DNA from: Plasmopara viticola | Taxonomy: Eukaryota > Oomycota > Peronosporomycetes > Peronosporales > Peronosporaceae | Length of the DNA: 64,000 nucleotides | Reading direction: 5' to 3' | NCBI GenBank assembly: GCA_001695595.3 | Contig: MBPM02000040.1 | Location: 124,001-188,000, forward strand | Shown here: positions 1 through 11,417 of the stretch, one piece after another | Layout of the letters: the number at the start of each line of letters is the position of its first letter | Position numbering within the stretch: the first letter of the stretch is position 1 | Program-made: the position numbers and the translations under genes | The notes under the pieces: generated by a model | Databases searched by the model: none | Told to the model about the DNA's origin: nothing | The model's input: only the letters and a program-made list of their open reading frames with translations

Positions 1-113
1 TAATACTGTCATCCAATATTTTGTCGTAAAGAACGATGTATTAGGCATCGGCTTACTAAACCGCCAGATATGCGATTCGCGCTATCGTCTCAACTTTGAA
101 ACCAGGTGATTTT

Positions 114-128
114 GCTCATTTCAAAACG
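114..128 (+). promoter_or_regulatory. Oomycete-type core promoter (Inr plus flank)
   Basis: The stretch GCTCATTTCAAAACG fits the oomycete initiator TCATTYY with a CA-rich flanking element. It lies 62 nt upstream of the ATG at 190 and downstream of the in-frame GTG at 106. That supports the ATG at 190 as the start. This is a consensus match only. Confidence 0.45.
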
Positions 129-189
129 TGATTCCGACAACACTAGTCGAAAACAAGCAGATAAAACAGTACTCAAACTACATATTAGC

Positions 190-927
190 ATGGGCAAACC
201 TAGCGGTCATAACATTGCCAGTGAAGGTGAATTTTTCAAGCTCGGAGAAGTATTGACAAAATCCGGCAACGACTTGTCAACGTGTCTTGTATTGCTCGAG
301 AAAAATCTTGTCGAGTACGACAGACGCAATGGCAACCACTTTACCAACACGGCTTCGTCGTACATACGTAGTGATTTGCGCACTGCAAAGGACACAGCCA
401 TGGAGCTGAAGCACGTGGGCCGTTCAATTTCAACGAGCCACACGCCGTCGAAGTCTGAGATTGTTCCTGCGCGGAACATGTTGGAAGCGACAACCAAGTC
501 CATAGATTCGCTGAAAATCTCGGCTCGTAATTACGACCGAGAGAATGGGCAGCGCATGGGTGTTAAGGGTACTATCGAATCTGTTGTTGGTGGTAATAAC
601 GACAACAATCAGCATGACGAGGTGGGGGGGTCGTTTCATGACAATAACAACTCGAAGGAACATCACAACGGTTTGTTTCAGACGAAAGACGACAATGGTG
701 GGGGTATTATGGGAAGCTCGGAAACCGTGGAAACTGTTGTGACAAAAATCCTTCGCAACCACTTCAATTTGGGTTTATTGGAACATCAGATTGCGGCTTG
801 CGAGAAGTCTCTTTCGCCGTCTATTATGGATCGTGCGAAGGAAAAAATTCACGACGCCAAGCAGAAAATTACTGGCGAAAAGTACGAAGAACGCATCTAT
901 CAAAACGAAGGTGTTTTGCGAGAATAA
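190..927 (+). CDS. Conserved-looking hypothetical protein, possibly coiled coil
   Basis: This is a single open frame of 245 codons from ATG 190 to TAA 927. I do not recognise the family. The product is hydrophilic. Residues about 1-110 look helical, with regularly spaced Leu and charged residues. A low-complexity stretch rich in Asn, Asp, His and Gly (around nt 590-710) follows, and the end is helical and Lys/Glu-rich. No signal peptide or membrane segment is visible. The frame also runs upstream to a GTG at 106, but a core-promoter match at 114-128 argues for ATG 190. The N-terminus begins MGKPS, which fits N-myristoylation only weakly. The AT-rich sequence after 927 looks like a short 3' UTR. 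Because the gene sits at the window edge, an upstream exon cannot be excluded. Confidence 0.6.
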   Translation: MGKPSGHNIASEGEFFKLGEVLTKSGNDLSTCLVLLEKNLVEYDRRNGNHFTNTASSYIRSDLRTAKDTAMELKHVGRSISTSHTPSKSEIVPARNMLEATTKSIDSLKISARNYDRENGQRMGVKGTIESVVGGNNDNNQHDEVGGSFHDNNNSKEHHNGLFQTKDDNGGGIMGSSETVETVVTKILRNHFNLGLLEHQIAACEKSLSPSIMDRAKEKIHDAKQKITGEKYEERIYQNEGVLRE

Positions 928-1442
928 CTTATCTACTTTGCGAATTGTTTTCCTCTACATTTGATAGGCAGTGATATTTTATTTTTCGCTTAACTATGTA
1001 GGTAAATAAATTTTTTTTAATATCGGTGATTTATATCGTTGGTCACAATTTTCAGTGAAACGCTATTTTTGCGTCAATTCGAGAGTAGTGAATAATTCAC
1101 AGGTTGCAGTCAAGTTCACACGAGGTGTTATTCCACAAAACCAGTAGCACCTGTTCGCAAAGAATAATATATTGAAATATCTGATCCGCTCGGGACTATG
1201 AAATAATTTTTCGAGCTTTGTTGTTAAGCCTCGATTTTTTCATTCAAAGGCGAAACAAAAGGAAGTGCTAAATCCAAAATCTCAACCGCATAACGATGTA
1301 ATTGGTTTGAAAATAAAGTCCACAAAGGGACATCTACATACTGATTAGGGGATCTCTATTGTAGGGTTTAGATCGTATTATATCAGTCGCCTGCCCAACT
1401 TAAAATCGTACTCGATCAGAAATAGTATTTGATCTGCATATA
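928..1442. other. Gene-less spacer, AT-rich
   Basis: About 515 bases lie between the tail of the hypothetical gene and the tail of DNA2, so the two genes converge. The sequence is AT-rich with short homopolymer runs. I see no ORF, RNA gene or repeat in it; it presumably holds both 3' UTRs. Confidence 0.5.
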
Positions 1443-4400
1443 CTACAGCAATCGCCCATCTTCCCCAAAAATGTCCCGCGAAATTGGCTCTATTTGAGTA
1501 AAGCGAGTTCGTTGACTTGGGTGATAGGAAACACTTGATACAACAGGGACAAGCGCTTCAATGTCGCCATCGTCACTAGCACCAAACCGTTGAAGAATCG
1601 AGACTTTTACATCGTCAACCGCTTTCTGTGCAGGATAATGTACTAAAGTGCCTTGTTCGGGATCAGGTTCGACAGAACCTGCGACAGTCATGATAAAGCG
1701 ATGAAGAATTTCGACTGCGTCACGAGGCAGCTTCCACCCCCACCGTTGTTCCTGGATTACCTTAAATAGGACGTAAAAAAGCGTACTGCCGCCACTGAGT
1801 GTTGACTCGGATCCGACCAAAACCAGCTTCTGTTTTGCACGCGTTAGAGCCACGTTGATACGGCGCCAATCTGTGAGCAGCTCACCCACGTGCTTCTCTT
1901 CGTTGCATCGAACAAATGAGACCAAAATCACACGCTTGTCCTTACCTTGGTATTTGTCAATGGTGCTCACTTCTATAGAATTAACCCAGTCCGAGCCACC
2001 AGCTCGGCAAAATGAAGCAACACTAGACAAATGTTGCTGAATCAAGGCAATTTGAGAGCGAAAGGGAGAAATCACTGCAATTTCATCAGGTGGCACGGAT
2101 CCTAATACCAAAAGTTCCACTAGCCCAGCAATCAGTTGCGACTCGACAATATTTTCCATGCGTCGACGACCACCGCATCCAAGCTTTGCAACGCTTGAGC
2201 TCTCCTTTGTTGCTTCGCCAATCGCATCTGTATCCAAAAACACGACACCTTGGCCATTGGTTAAAACGTGCTTGGGCCACAAGAAATTCGGCTCGACAGC
2301 ATCTTTGTGTTGCCATCGTAACTCGAGTTGGTTTGAAGCAACTTGGAACGAGCCACACTTTAGCTTGTTGTCGTACACCAGTCGATTTGCCAGCAACATG
2401 ATGTCTCGATTCATTCGATATTGATACGACAATTGTTGAGTTGCTTCTGGATGCGCCTCAGCCAATCGCCGAAATAAACTCACATCCATGCCTTCTTTGC
2501 GAGCCTGAGCATTTGCCACAAGGGGTGGAAGCTGATAGTGATCTCCTACGAGTACAAACGTATCTGCGCAACGCAAAGGACCCAGTACGATAGGCTGTGT
2601 GATTTGAGTGGCTTCGTCGACAATACAGAAATCAAACCGACGCTTCGTAAAAAGCACGTGGTTGCTTACACTGAGACAAGTACACCCTACCAACTGTGAA
2701 GTCACCATTTTGGATTCCATGGCCCGAACACTCCTTATTTCTTCTCGCTCGGCTTGTCGCTCGAGTGTAAAGTCGGCAACTTTAGGATGCACTTGAGCAC
2801 TGTTACCAATACGAAGCATAGGGATATTATATGCAAGCAATTTCAGGAGCAAATTATCCACTGCGGAATGCGTGTAACTCGTAACGAGTACTGAAAACCC
2901 AAGAAATAGCAGCACTCGAATGGTAAACGCGATTGTAGCGGTCTTGCCTGTTCCTGGCATCCCAAGTATAAGTGCGTAATCAAGTGAGCTTAAAACTCGC
3001 AGAACAGCTCGCTGCTGGTCAATATTTAGCGTATAAAACGCATCCAGCAGCGATCGACCGTGAGCTGCCAAGCTGCTGTTCGTACCATTCTTCGCACAGT
3101 CTTGACATCGCTGCGCTATGAGACTCGTTATGTTGCAAGGTCTAAATTGTGGCCGAGCGAGGTGAACAACAAACTTGCGTCGTCTTGTGTCGCCTGCACC
3201 TAATACGTTGTGATCGTCATCATAACGACTATCCAGTGTCATCATTGACGCCTTTCGCACCTGTAACTCCGGTCGATTCTTGACATTCGTTCCTGCTGCA
3301 ATAGCCTCTGGAGAACTACCGATAAACAATTGCACGAGATTTTCTTTCGCGCGTCGCAAGCCACTTAAGATAGTATCTTTGTCCAGTCTCCATGTGTACT
3401 CCTTCCCGACCGCTGAATGACCACTTTTCACGATAGATGGGATGCCTTGGCGCGTTTCAATCGTGATGGATTCACGCTCAATCTTGCGCACCGTAGCACG
3501 AGATACATGGACCAACAACTTCTTCCCATCTAGCGATTCTGCTGACAAAATGACACATTCGTCCACTCGAAAATGCACGCCCGCAAACGATGTTAGCTGT
3601 GGCGATGACTTTGGCTCGCTGTTGCTATCTACAGAAAGACTGGGATCAGGTCGTTTTCGTGGATCGCGCACAAAACGCAAAATACGTTTTGCTCCGGAGA
3701 TTGACGATGCAGGAGCATCAGATATAAGCTCCAGATGAGCAATGCATGTTCGACTTGCCTGTGCTTGCTCGCGTTTCCACCCAACCTGGAGCCAAAGGGA
3801 CCGTAAATTCTTTTCAGCATGCTGCTGCTCTAACTCGATAAGGCGGATCCACTGCTTAAAGTAACGCAAATCTTCTTCACCAAGATGATGTGTTTTGGCA
3901 GTAAAAAGATCGTCAAGACCACTCGATTGCTCTGTGCCATTTTCTGTCGCCGCGTGGTGCAATACGCATTCGTTGATCTGGAAACAGCGCTCGCAATGTC
4001 GGCGGTTGCGTATCATGGGTGGATAGATCTGAGTAGATGTCGAGCCTCCGATCGACTTCACTCGAGCAATGGCACTTGCAAAATTATTGCGAGCCATGAT
4101 GAGTCCACGAACGTGAGCAGTCATCGCCGAGATGCGGTTCGTCTCAATAGGTGGCACGTAAATGAGTAACCATCCTGGCACCGTTGCTGGTAGCGCTCGT
4201 TTAATAAAAGTGTGTAGAGAATTACTTGACCTCGGTGCTCTTCCCCGGCAAACTTCTTGCTTCCTGTTTTAAGCTCGACTGGAAAAACGGCGGTTCCTTT
4301 ACTTTCAGCCCGTTTAAAACCCGGTCGGAGGATAGTTCCTTCAATCGACGCATCTGTAGCGCCCTTTAATCCCCACTTGTACGACCACATCATCTCTTCT

Positions 4401-6284
4401 GTAGATATGACGCGGCTAACAAGCACTTTTGCTCCAGTGGTTTCATTCAAAGGCGTACCAGACCCCAAAACAGCTGTGCTTACCCACGATCGATAATCTT
4501 CGATCACCCTTTGCAGCTCTAGAAGTGCGTTCTCTTCGTTTAATCCGCACTCCACAAGACCTAGAATACTGCTCAATACACAAACATTAGGTGATTAACT
4601 CGGATCCAACGCGAATTTACACAAACGTACTTGGATGTAATGATTCGCTGAGCTGCTTCAAAAAGACCACTAGCGTTATCCAAGCCATTCACAAGTGCGT
4701 GTTCAAAAAGCTCATGTTTTAATGTTCCCAAAAAAGCTTTTGAGGTTGTTAAAGAATTAACAGCCAGCGTTTCCTGAATAATGCCTCGTCGCAAGCAACC
4801 AAAACTCGTCGTCACCCTAGTGGGTGATACCTACTAGTAAACAGCCCGTCATTTCATAGAGATCAAACTAGAGCTGCAATCACATTGACCGTACCAGAAT
4901 ATCCGGATGCACTACCACAACATTGTGAGCATTGTCAACCAAAATACGCTTCCCCTTTTCTGGTATCTTAGTTTCTTCTTGAAAGTAGGACTTATTGCTG
5001 TCCTGCTCAGAAAATACAATATTTATCGTATCGCCCGCGTCAATAATCACGTCGTACCAGTCGTCTATTAACATTGCCTCAAGCTGCATATCCTGGTCAT
5101 CTAAAAGACGCAAGAGAAGTGAGCGATTCATGACGTCACGATCCACCTCGAGCACCAAAAAGCGTTTGTAGCTTTCCGGCTCTACAAGCTGCTGGACTGC
5201 ATTGATTGCTTGTATTGGTTGTGTCTTTGATGCAAACTTGTTGGCTGAAGACTCTGGTAAAAGCTTCTTCATCAAACCACGCGCAGCCGACGGCACAGGC
5301 CGCGGGGTTAAAGCAAGAGTTTGCGTTGACAAAGTATCCGTCTGTGACTGCGAATGTTCCGGACTTTCTTCTTTGAGAGCTCTCTGACTTTGCAACTGAT
5401 CCAGTAATGCCCACGACTCGTCCGTCAAGTCGTCAAACGGGTCCGAATCAATCACTAGCATTTTAGTCTTCGTATCTGGTGTCTTAAAAGTCTCTTTTTC
5501 TTTGACTGCCTCGACAACCTCTTGATTTTTAATTTTTTGCTGAGTGTTGCTTGCATCCTGCGATTGCAATGAACAGGGCGGCAACATTTCACTAGATGTA
5601 TGAAAAGAACTCGAAGTTGACCTCACGTCCTCCGTTGAACTACAAGCTCTTGCAGGGTTCAAACTTTGCGGCTGATAGTGATTCTGAGGTCGTTTTCTGA
5701 ACATCGAGGATTTGGAGCCCGTCAAGTCAGGACTGGCATATTTCTCTTCCATCTGATCCAGCACATTAAAGAGCTCATCCTGACAATCTCCGCTCTCGGT
5801 CGATCGTCTTCTCTTAGCGGTACTAAGCACTCTCTCTCGACCGTCACCATTTTCTGATAAAACGTTGATTGCATCTTTTAGAGCTAGTGGTGAATCTCAA
5901 GTAAGTAAATGCCTCAAAACTGGTATGCAAAAAATTACCTTTCTCCTCTTTCGACTGTACCGTCTTTTGGCGTGTGCAGACTCGCTCTCTACCCTGATCC
6001 GTCGCCTCGTTGCTGCAAGAAGGAGGTGACTGCTGACTCGCACGTGCCAGCCGTCCCACAAAGCCCTGCATTTCCTTCTGGACCGACATTTTGCTAATAC
6101 CCGACACTTTGATTTGCTTATCCGCGGGCGAGTCCTTCCACACGATTTTAGACTCTTTGCCACCTGATCCGGGCGTACGATCCGCTGGAGAAAATTTCGA
6201 CGATTTCTTTGTACCACGCTTGGACGTGCTCGACCCAAGGCGCCGACGCTTGCGCTTAGGCGTGCGCACCGTGTCCAACGGCAT
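1443..6284 (-). CDS. DNA2: DNA replication ATP-dependent helicase/nuclease DNA2
   Basis: This is a Dna2-family enzyme that trims long 5' flaps in Okazaki-fragment maturation and resects broken ends. Inferred exons are 6284-5939, 5883-4895, 4830-4631 and 4568-1443, with introns of 55, 64 and 62 nt that all have GT-AG ends. The N-terminal exon is basic and disordered. The nuclease domain shows a conserved Asp (GATDASIE) and VELKTG, the PD-(D/E)XK core. A cysteine in FGCLRR and a CX2CX5C cluster (around nt 3965-4015) match the Dna2 iron-sulfur ligands. Helicase superfamily 1 motifs follow: Walker A GMPGTGKT (about 2935-2963), Walker B VDEATQ (about 2600-2620), then QYRMN, DKYQGK and NVALTRAK. 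The exon sum falls one base short of a whole frame: between about 4175 and 4190 the reading shifts from ...ERYQQRC to GWLLIY.... This is either a base-call error or a real frameshift. The start ATG 6284 is supported by a promoter match 24 nt upstream. Confidence 0.9.
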
Positions 6285-6307
6285 CACGATGAGCCAGAGT
6301 AACAAAA

Positions 6308-6321
6308 GCTAGGGAGAATGA
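6308..6321 (-). promoter_or_regulatory. Candidate core promoter of DNA2
   Basis: On the minus strand TCATTCTCCCTAGC matches the oomycete initiator. It lies 24 nt upstream of the DNA2 ATG and is nearly the same as the element in front of ISN1 (TCATTCTCCAATAG). The inverted-repeat transposon starts immediately beyond it. Confidence 0.45.
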
Positions 6322-6384
6322 AAAAAAATACTTTTTTTTTTATAATTGGAAAAAATATTTTTACATGGAAAAAATATATTTGCA

Positions 6385-6790
6385 TGGAAAAATTATACCT
6401 TGGATCATAGAAAAAAATCTACCTACGAAGAAAAATAAATTAAAAGTAAAAAAATATACTTAGCTCATGAAAGAAAATGTATTTCCATGCTGCTAAGTAT
6501 ACCTTTTTGCTTTTTCATCATTTTTGTTTTGGAGTAGTATATTTCCATTTAATTTATATTTTTTCCATTCTCACAAAAACTTATTATATCTGAAGCCAAT
6601 AAAAAATGGGAACCATTAGTCTGCCGGTACCCTTTTGGTAAAATGCCGGTACCCTTTGATTTTAGCTAATGAGATTAAACTAAATCCACCAATGGGAGCA
6701 GTTTATCTCTGTTAATGAACACAGTGTTTTTTCAGCCAATAAAAGAGAAAGCAATACCCATCCGGTACCCCTTTTTCGTAAACTGCTGGT
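6385..6790 (+). repeat. Left terminal inverted repeat
   Basis: This arm pairs with 7711-8066 in inverted orientation. It carries copies of CCGGTACCC at about 6625, 6648 and 6760, and a degenerate CTGGTACTCC near 6785. It is about 50 bases longer than the right arm because of an insertion around 6560-6605. Confidence 0.75.
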
Positions 6791-7710
6791 ACTCCTTGCT
6801 TTTTAAGAAATAACTCCTACTCACCTCTTCTCAATATCACTCTTTTCAACATTAGTCTTCTCAATATCACTCTTCTCGCACTCTTCATCTCGCAATGAAC
6901 ACTATGCAACCCCCTAGATAGCTCTTGTACAGCACTCTGGAAGAGGCAAAGTCGGCGGTTCTCATGCACGCGCGCGCCCAAGGTTATGAGCTTTGTGTTT
7001 GCTGTTTATATCTGGTTCATTCTGTCCCGATCGTTCGATTAGAATAGGTTACACTAAATATCTACTTGACGCACCCGTAAGGACTGTAATGAAGTTGGCC
7101 ACCGAGACCTCGAAGCCGCGATAATCGACCTCGGCGTTTTTTTCATAGCTGCGTTGGACACCAAATCGAATCAGCAGGTGTATACAAAGCTAACGTGATG
7201 CAGGATAAACACATACAAATTTTATTTTGGCTTCGACTGTTAAACACTTGTCCAGAAAAGCAATTGCGAGGATTGCACGGCATTTGGTCCGCCAGCATCA
7301 AGATAATCTACAATAGTAGCGTCGCATTGTGAATAAGCAAGGTATGGAAAACTGTTTTTAACATTGTCTTGCCTGGCTGTCTGGGATCCCAAGACGCTTG
7401 ACTGAGTGGTAGTGTGATAATGCATTCGCAATGAGTCTGTTATTACTTCAAAAGCGAGACGTGTCAACCTACAGCAAATGACGCACATTATTGAACAAGG
7501 CATGGAGCCATACTACAGATGCTCTGCTCACAATTACCGCCCAATTGTTCATGTGACGATGGTATTCCTCTCCGCAAGCGCAGCTCACAATCAGCAGTAG
7601 CAACACCCAGAAAGACGACGTAGAGGAAGGCGCATTTCGATAACTTAATCAGTGCTGCTTTCATTGACAGAAAAATATTGCTCTCATTGTCGGAACTGCT
7701 CCTTTTTTTA

Positions 7711-8066
7711 TTGGCTCAAAACAGGGGGAACCGGTATTTCTTTCTCTTTTATTGGCTGAAAAAACACTGTGTTCATTTACAGAGATAAACTGCTCCCATT
7801 GATGAATTTTGTTTAATCTCATTGGCTAAAATCAAAGGGTACCGGCACTTTACCAATAGAGTACCGGCAGTTTAACGCTTCCCTAAATTAAATGAAAGGA
7901 ATACTTCGCCAAAACAAGATGAAAAAGCAAAAAAAAATGCCTAGCAGCATAAAAGCTTACTGAGCTAGGTATAATTTCTTTTTGATAGTTATTTTACTTC
8001 GCAGGTGTTTTTTTTCATTTTGGTGGTAGATTTTTTTCATTTAAATATAGAAAAGGTATATTTTTC
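7711..8066 (-). repeat. Right terminal inverted repeat
   Basis: This is the reverse-complement partner of the left arm, with GGGTACCGGCA near 7838 and GAGTACCGGCA near 7860. Divergence between the arms shows the element is not recent. Confidence 0.75.
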
Positions 8067-8070
8067 GTTA

Positions 8071-9224
8071 ATCTATGAAGGTCGATGGATTGCACCAGAA
8101 GCACTTATGATAATTTAACCTTTATTGTCTCTATCATAGCACATTTTGAATAACTGGCCACTTCCACAACATATATTCATTCGACATTTTACCATCGAAA
8201 ATCTCTCACGATTGTAATATTGACTGACTCGTTTTTATGCCTCGTTGGAATTCTCGCAAGATGGCTCATGGCTCACTCACTCAATTGCTCTCTGACTGCT
8301 GGACTGAACTGCAGGCTCGACTACTCGCTGGAAGTTTGCTTCACCGCTTGCTTGCTTGCCGCTTAATCAAGTGCCGAGCCTCGAATGGGCGTACCGAGAT
8401 CTTGTAACATTGACTTTTACGAAACACCACCATTGCAATCATATGGCAGAATTGTGGGGTCACTTGGCATCTCACCGCTTTATTCGGTTTTTCGTGGCGA
8501 TTGAGAAAGGTTGCAAGCAATGACATTTCTACACGACGTTGTCTGTCAAGCCTGTTGCGGAGGTTTTTTTGCTGGTGAAGTGCGTGGAACAATTAGAGAG
8601 GTATGCTTAAATGCTTACAATGCACAGCGTTAAGAAATTGAAGAACTGAAAAAAGCCCTTAATAAGCCCCAGTAGAATGGACCGAGCAATAATGTCCGGC
8701 ATATTGAAAGCCAATAGGCTGTGAGTGGGTATTACAGTCCCTAAATGGCTAATCTCGTGCTACACGACGCACAATGCTAAAAAGATTACACAATATTGAA
8801 ATTATTAATGCCGACACGTGTTTGCCAATCAAGACCATGATACCAATTGTTTAATTACTCGCATTTGCTGCGACATAGTCACGCAAGCGCCATATGGGGG
8901 TCATTGAGGTGACAGCGACTCTCAAACATGTTTCAAATGGTCCCGTTTGTGAGTATGCATAAGTCTTACTATTGATTGAAGCCCGCTGATATGTGGCTAT
9001 TCTCAGCATTGTTTGTATGACGCACAATTGTTCTCCGTGCTTTAATGCAAAGTAAAGTGGCACCGAGATTGCCATTCTTCGAGTCTGTGTCGTTGACATC
9101 GTTGTGGGTGTAAAAACACGACATTCGTAGCTGTGATGAGAGCACTAAGGGCCGTAAAAAATCCTCGTTCTGTCTGGGAATATAGTCTGAATGGTTTGTG
9201 CCGCATAAGAAAAAAATTGATTTT
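8071..9224. other. Gene-poor repeat-like sequence, no recognisable gene
   Basis: Only short ORFs without familiar motifs occur (for example 8341-8592 and 8851-9099, both minus, about 82 codons). The longer minus-strand frames run the same way as the Mutator-like relic just downstream, so part of this may be the decayed 3' portion of that element. That is inference. Confidence 0.3.
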
Positions 9225-10263
9225 TCAAGTGCTTTGTATAAAAGCGATCCTTTTCTTCGTCATTGAAGCGTAAGTTAAAAGTTGACATATTTGGGGGCCT
9301 AGAGATGGCAGCAAAGAAGTCCTCGGCTTAAAGTGCTTGTTGTATAAATTTCTAAGCTTGGAAATGTGAAAAAGCTGTCCGAATTGAAGAGAACTGTTCA
9401 AATTGAAACGGACACAACGTACACAGAAGTCTTCGTAGGTTACCATTTCCTCGGCACTCACCAATTCCTCAAACTCTATGCATCGATGTATGCATAGATA
9501 ACGGGAACCAGCACATATGTTGTAGCCCACCACATTGATGCCATGAATGAGATCTTAACGTTTTATTAAGAAAAGGCTTGATGAGACAATCTGCAAGCAT
9601 TAAATGCGTTCAGCTTGCCGCAGAGTTTGTACGATACAAATCTTTTCGATCTCTTTCGCCGTACACGCAATATTAAGTTTATGAACGGGTTTGAGAGGTA
9701 GCTTGCTCTATATTGCAAGCGTTTTGCGAATAGTAATCGTTATACTCTGACGTACTCACAGCAAGCTTCGTAAAGTGCTTAAAAATCGGTCTGGTTTGTT
9801 GTTGTTGCGGCTTTCCGCTGTCATTAGTATAAGCCACCAATTTATACCTCGCTTCATGCCAAACCAATGTCTTTATCAAGCTCCATAGAGTGGCGTCAGC
9901 GGTATAGGCAATAGCTAGTGACAGGCATTGATAAGCTTAATTAGGGCGCCCACGGTCAATTTGTTCTGAACGACGTGCTCGTGGCTCATCCTATACTGAC
10001 GGGAAAGAGACCGGGCCTGAGGAAGGAGCAACGCGCGATGGTCACTCTTCTGCAACTTGATAATAAGGGTTGCGCACCCAAAAGTTGATCCAAATTTGCA
10101 GGGTGGCAACAGCCACTGTGAACACGTCCTTGCTTAATTCACCTGTTTTGCCCTTTTTTATACGATTGAGTCTCACAGCAAAGCCGTTCAATTTGGCAAC
10201 AGCCTGGACAGAGCTTTTCGCCTCTTTAAAAGTAGGAAAAGTGGCATTATCGAGGTTCGACAT
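9225..10263 (-). pseudogene. Decayed Mutator-like (MULE) transposase with FAR1-like N-terminus
   Basis: The minus-strand piece at 10263-10042 reads FPTFKEAKSSVQAVAKLNGF followed by a basic stretch and KTGE. That resembles the FAR1/WRKY-GCM1-type DNA-binding region at the start of many MULE transposases. A frameshifted continuation at 10109-9915 includes SDHRALLLPQAR, plausibly the His-rich linker that follows. Fragments at 9879-9679 and 9533-9225 lie downstream in the same orientation but are too degraded to assign firmly. No catalytic DDE core could be confirmed. Multiple stops and frameshifts make this a dead copy. Confidence 0.45.
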
Positions 10264-10657
10264 AGTGGTTACGTGCTAAAGCAATAACAAATAATCTGGG
10301 GAATTGGTCTGGCAGGAATATCTGCCGGCGCTTATGAATTTGTGAAAAAGCGGTGGCTGAAGATGGGGGGGTGTAGCTATAGGCGCTTCCTAAATTTCGA
10401 TTATGCAAATGAAAATTGTAATGAAATATCATTCATCTCATGAGACAAAGCTACAAACAATGTACTTGAGCGGACAATGACGGACGATGAAAAACATTAT
10501 TTCTTTCCCCCTCCTCCCCGCTTTCCTTTCTTGTTTCGAGAAAGAGAAAATGAGCGCGTACTGCGACGGGGAAACGTATTGAGCGCAATATACGACGTGG
10601 TAGACTGTTGCAGCAAGCATGACGACTTGAAAAACCGCTGATGAAATCCACGTTGTC

Positions 10658-11417
10658 ATGGGTGCGCTAAATCTTGAAGTGGTTGCGAGTTATTTCGACA
10701 ACGATGACGATGAAATAAATCCGTACGTCGTGTGTGAGGAAGTCTCCGTTGATGCGTTAAATCAATATGTTGAAGACGGTGAAGGACTGCGTATTTCACT
10801 TCGGTTCCTCGCTCTCTATGATGGACGTCTCGTGATTGTCGAACTGCCAACAAAAGTGCATGAGAGCACAGCGGATGTGTTCAAGTACGAGTTCATGGAT
10901 GCAACGGGAAATAGACGTGAGGTTGCAAGTGGCGGCTCGATGGCAGCGAGCAGAGCTCGCAACCCGAACAAGGAGGCTGATGCGACTTTTGGCCCAATGG
11001 GATCTACGCCCAACCAAACACCGTCACCGGCACCGGCACCTCGTACCATCGCTGATTGGAGGACACTGGCAGTGGAGGTTGGACGATCTCAGACGTGGGC
11101 AAGTCTGGTGGAAGCTGACGAGTGGCGGTGCAAATACGCTGGTGTTTAGTATATCCTGCTTTTGAAAATTTGTTCTCAAGGTGTTCAAATGCGATACGTG
11201 CTCTATGATATTGCAGTACTTGATATTCTACCAGCGCCAACTGCAAGTGGAACAGTTTATCGACGCACCAGAGATCAACCAGCTGTCAACGTCACTCTTC
11301 GACAAGCGCCGAATCTTGTCGATTCCAACGAATCAAGCCCTTCCAATTGGTGTAGATGCAACCGCCGTTGTCGATTTACGTACCGTGATGAACCTAGTCA
11401 TCCGTAGCCTCAGATAG
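10658..11417 (+). CDS. Hypothetical protein, probably two exons
   Basis: The main frame starts at ATG 10658 and runs to a TAG at 11149. It is acidic at the N-terminus and has a Pro/Ala/Thr-rich linker around codons 115-135 (nt 11000-11060). Coding-like sequence resumes at 11181 (VFKCDTC...) and ends at TAG 11417. It contains a CX2C pair and a helical region. The likely join removes about 11147-11180, ending in TTCTCAAG. The phase-0 donor (GTTTAG) is weak, and the better-looking donor (GTGTTT) would shift the frame. A very short intron of 34-36 nt is also unusual, so the 3' structure is uncertain. I do not recognise the family. There is no signal peptide or membrane segment. Confidence 0.45.

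Larger units (their letters stand above)
6322..8070. mobile_element. Non-autonomous DNA transposon with long terminal inverted repeats
   Basis: The left arm (about 6322-6790) and the right arm (about 7711-8066) are reverse complements of each other over several hundred bases, with small indels. For example, the left arm reads GATTTTAGCTAATGAGATTA and the right arm reads TAATCTCATTGGCTAAAATC. The motif CCGGTACCC recurs two to three times per arm in opposite orientation, like subterminal transposase-binding repeats. The 900-bp interior has no transposase; the longest ORF is 87 codons (7240-7503, minus) and unrecognised. The outermost ends are AT-rich and imprecise, and no target duplication could be assigned. 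The structure fits a foldback or MITE-like element mobilised by an autonomous relative. Its superfamily is not determined. Confidence 0.75.

Noticed and set aside
106..189. N-terminal extension of the first gene from GTG 106
   Set aside because: Non-ATG start, lies upstream of the predicted transcription start, and composition is unlike the rest.
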